DNA of 8,985 nucleotides from Bordetella parapertussis (GTDB lineage: Bacteria > Cyanobacteriota > Cyanobacteriia > PCC-6307 > Cyanobiaceae): contig CALPMR020000112.1 of assembly GCA_943324725.2 (NCBI GenBank), positions 1 to 8,985 of the forward strand, written 5' to 3'. Below the pieces are notes generated by a model. The model was not told the origin of the DNA, searched no databases, and was given only the letters and a program-made list of their open reading frames with translations. Made by a program: the position numbers and the translations under genes. Positions 7,004 through 8,985 of the stretch are shown in pieces; within the stretch, counting starts at the first letter, position 1; each line of letters starts with the position of its first letter.

Positions 7004-7045
7004 TTGATCCACTCTCTGATGCATTTCTCTGATCCATTTTAGCCA
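6981..7045. repeat. Degenerate tandem repeat, 13-bp period
   Basis: Five consecutive 13-base units: ATCCAGTCAATTG twice in perfect copy (6981-6993, 6994-7006), ATCCACTCTCTGA (7007-7019), TGCATTTCTCTGA (7020-7032) and TCCATTTTAGCCA (7033-7045). Units 3 and 4 share TCTCTGA in the same phase; units 4 and 5 share most of their left halves. On the minus strand the first two units each carry TTGACT. Could be binding sites of a regulator or slippage products. Confidence 0.75.
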
Positions 7046-7174
7046 GAACTGGTGTGGTCAACTCTGTCCCTTGTCTGCAGATTTTTTGCAGGGCCACTGC
7101 AGTTCATTGAGCCGAGTCAGCGCTCACCGTGGTGATCCGCCCAGCCTGATCGCGGTGCAGGACTTCTTTGGACT

Positions 7175-7227
7175 TGCCAGGGGTCGGGATCCTGGAGGCC
7201 GTCAGCGGCTGGATCCCCTCACTGGCA
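7175..7227. repeat. Three-stem imperfect hairpin downstream of the HPP-like gene
   Basis: Nested inverted repeats: TGCCAG (7175-7180) with CTGGCA (7222-7227), GGGATCC (7186-7192) with GGATCCC (7211-7217), and an inner GCCG/CGGC around a TCAG loop. Arms are separated by small internal loops. It lies 64 bases past the stop of the membrane gene. There is no T-run, so it may be a processing or stability element of the hemB transcript, or a non-canonical terminator. Confidence 0.5.
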
Positions 7228-7244
7228 GGGCCACACCGGCGGCT

Positions 7245-7263
7245 GGAGCTGCCGGAGAGCTCC
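7245..7263 (-). terminator. GC-rich stem-loop just after the HPP-like gene
   Basis: GGAGCT (7245-7250) pairs with AGCTCC (7258-7263) around a seven-base loop, 28 bases beyond the stop at 7291. No T-tract follows on the minus strand, so a terminator role is only possible. Confidence 0.3.
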
Positions 7264-7290
7264 CCCCGTCGTCGCCCTTCGCCGGAGCCA

Positions 7291-8985
<1,695 letters not shown>

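Larger units (their letters stand above)
6738..7290. other. Intergenic region between kaiC and the HPP-like gene
   Basis: About 550 bases with no convincing coding region. Open frames here are short, lack ribosome binding sites and show no family motifs. The half next to kaiC is AT-richer (27 G/C in 60 bases at 6961-7020) and holds the 13-bp-period repeat array and presumably the kaiC promoter. The half next to the membrane gene is GC-rich and holds two inverted repeats. I see no tRNA. Confidence 0.7.

Overview
The window looks like the chromosome of a GC-rich unicellular cyanobacterium of the Cyanobium/Synechococcus type. The evidence is at least four exact HIP1 octamers (GCGATCGC at 223-230, 1245-1252, 2934-2941 and 8210-8217), a HemB with an Asp-type metal loop, a long MutS2, and a KaiC/KaiB pair. 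Genus level is inference. Every gene I can support lies on the minus strand, so genes are read from high to low coordinates.

Layout in order of transcription. (1) 8985-8268: C-terminal two thirds of hemB (porphobilinogen synthase, tetrapyrrole pathway), cut by the window edge. (2) 8286-7291: a 331-residue polytopic membrane protein overlapping the hemB 3' end. It is made of two homologous halves, each resembling the HPP membrane family. (3) 7290-6738: about 550 bases without a convincing gene, holding GC-rich hairpins just after the membrane gene and a 13-bp-period repeat array nearer to kaiC. (4) 6737-2517: a tightly coupled kaiC, kaiB, multi-PAS/GGDEF cassette, each gene overlapping the next by 4 bases. 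The third gene carries a one-base frameshift near 4370 that splits it into an N-terminal PAS fragment and a PAS-PAS-PAS-GGDEF fragment. A large inverted repeat lies directly after its stop. (5) 2362-1901: a VOC/glyoxalase-fold protein. (6) 1880-1: mutS2, missing its 3' end, which overlaps or nearly abuts the VOC gene.

The most interesting part is the kai cassette. The KaiC keeps both Walker A motifs and both Glu-Glu catalytic pairs. Its phosphorylation dyad reads Ser-Ser instead of the Ser-Thr of the standard clock KaiC, it lacks a recognisable KaiA-binding A-loop tail, and it ends in a predicted coiled coil. No kaiA is present. It therefore looks like a second, KaiC2-type, KaiA-independent KaiBC module, tied by operon structure to a c-di-GMP-type output protein. 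Hand-counted base composition is lower inside the cassette than in mutS2, and the cassette sits between genes that I recall as neighbours in related picocyanobacteria. Both points suggest an accessory insertion. The frameshift leaves open whether the output arm is now broken, split in two, or only mis-sequenced.
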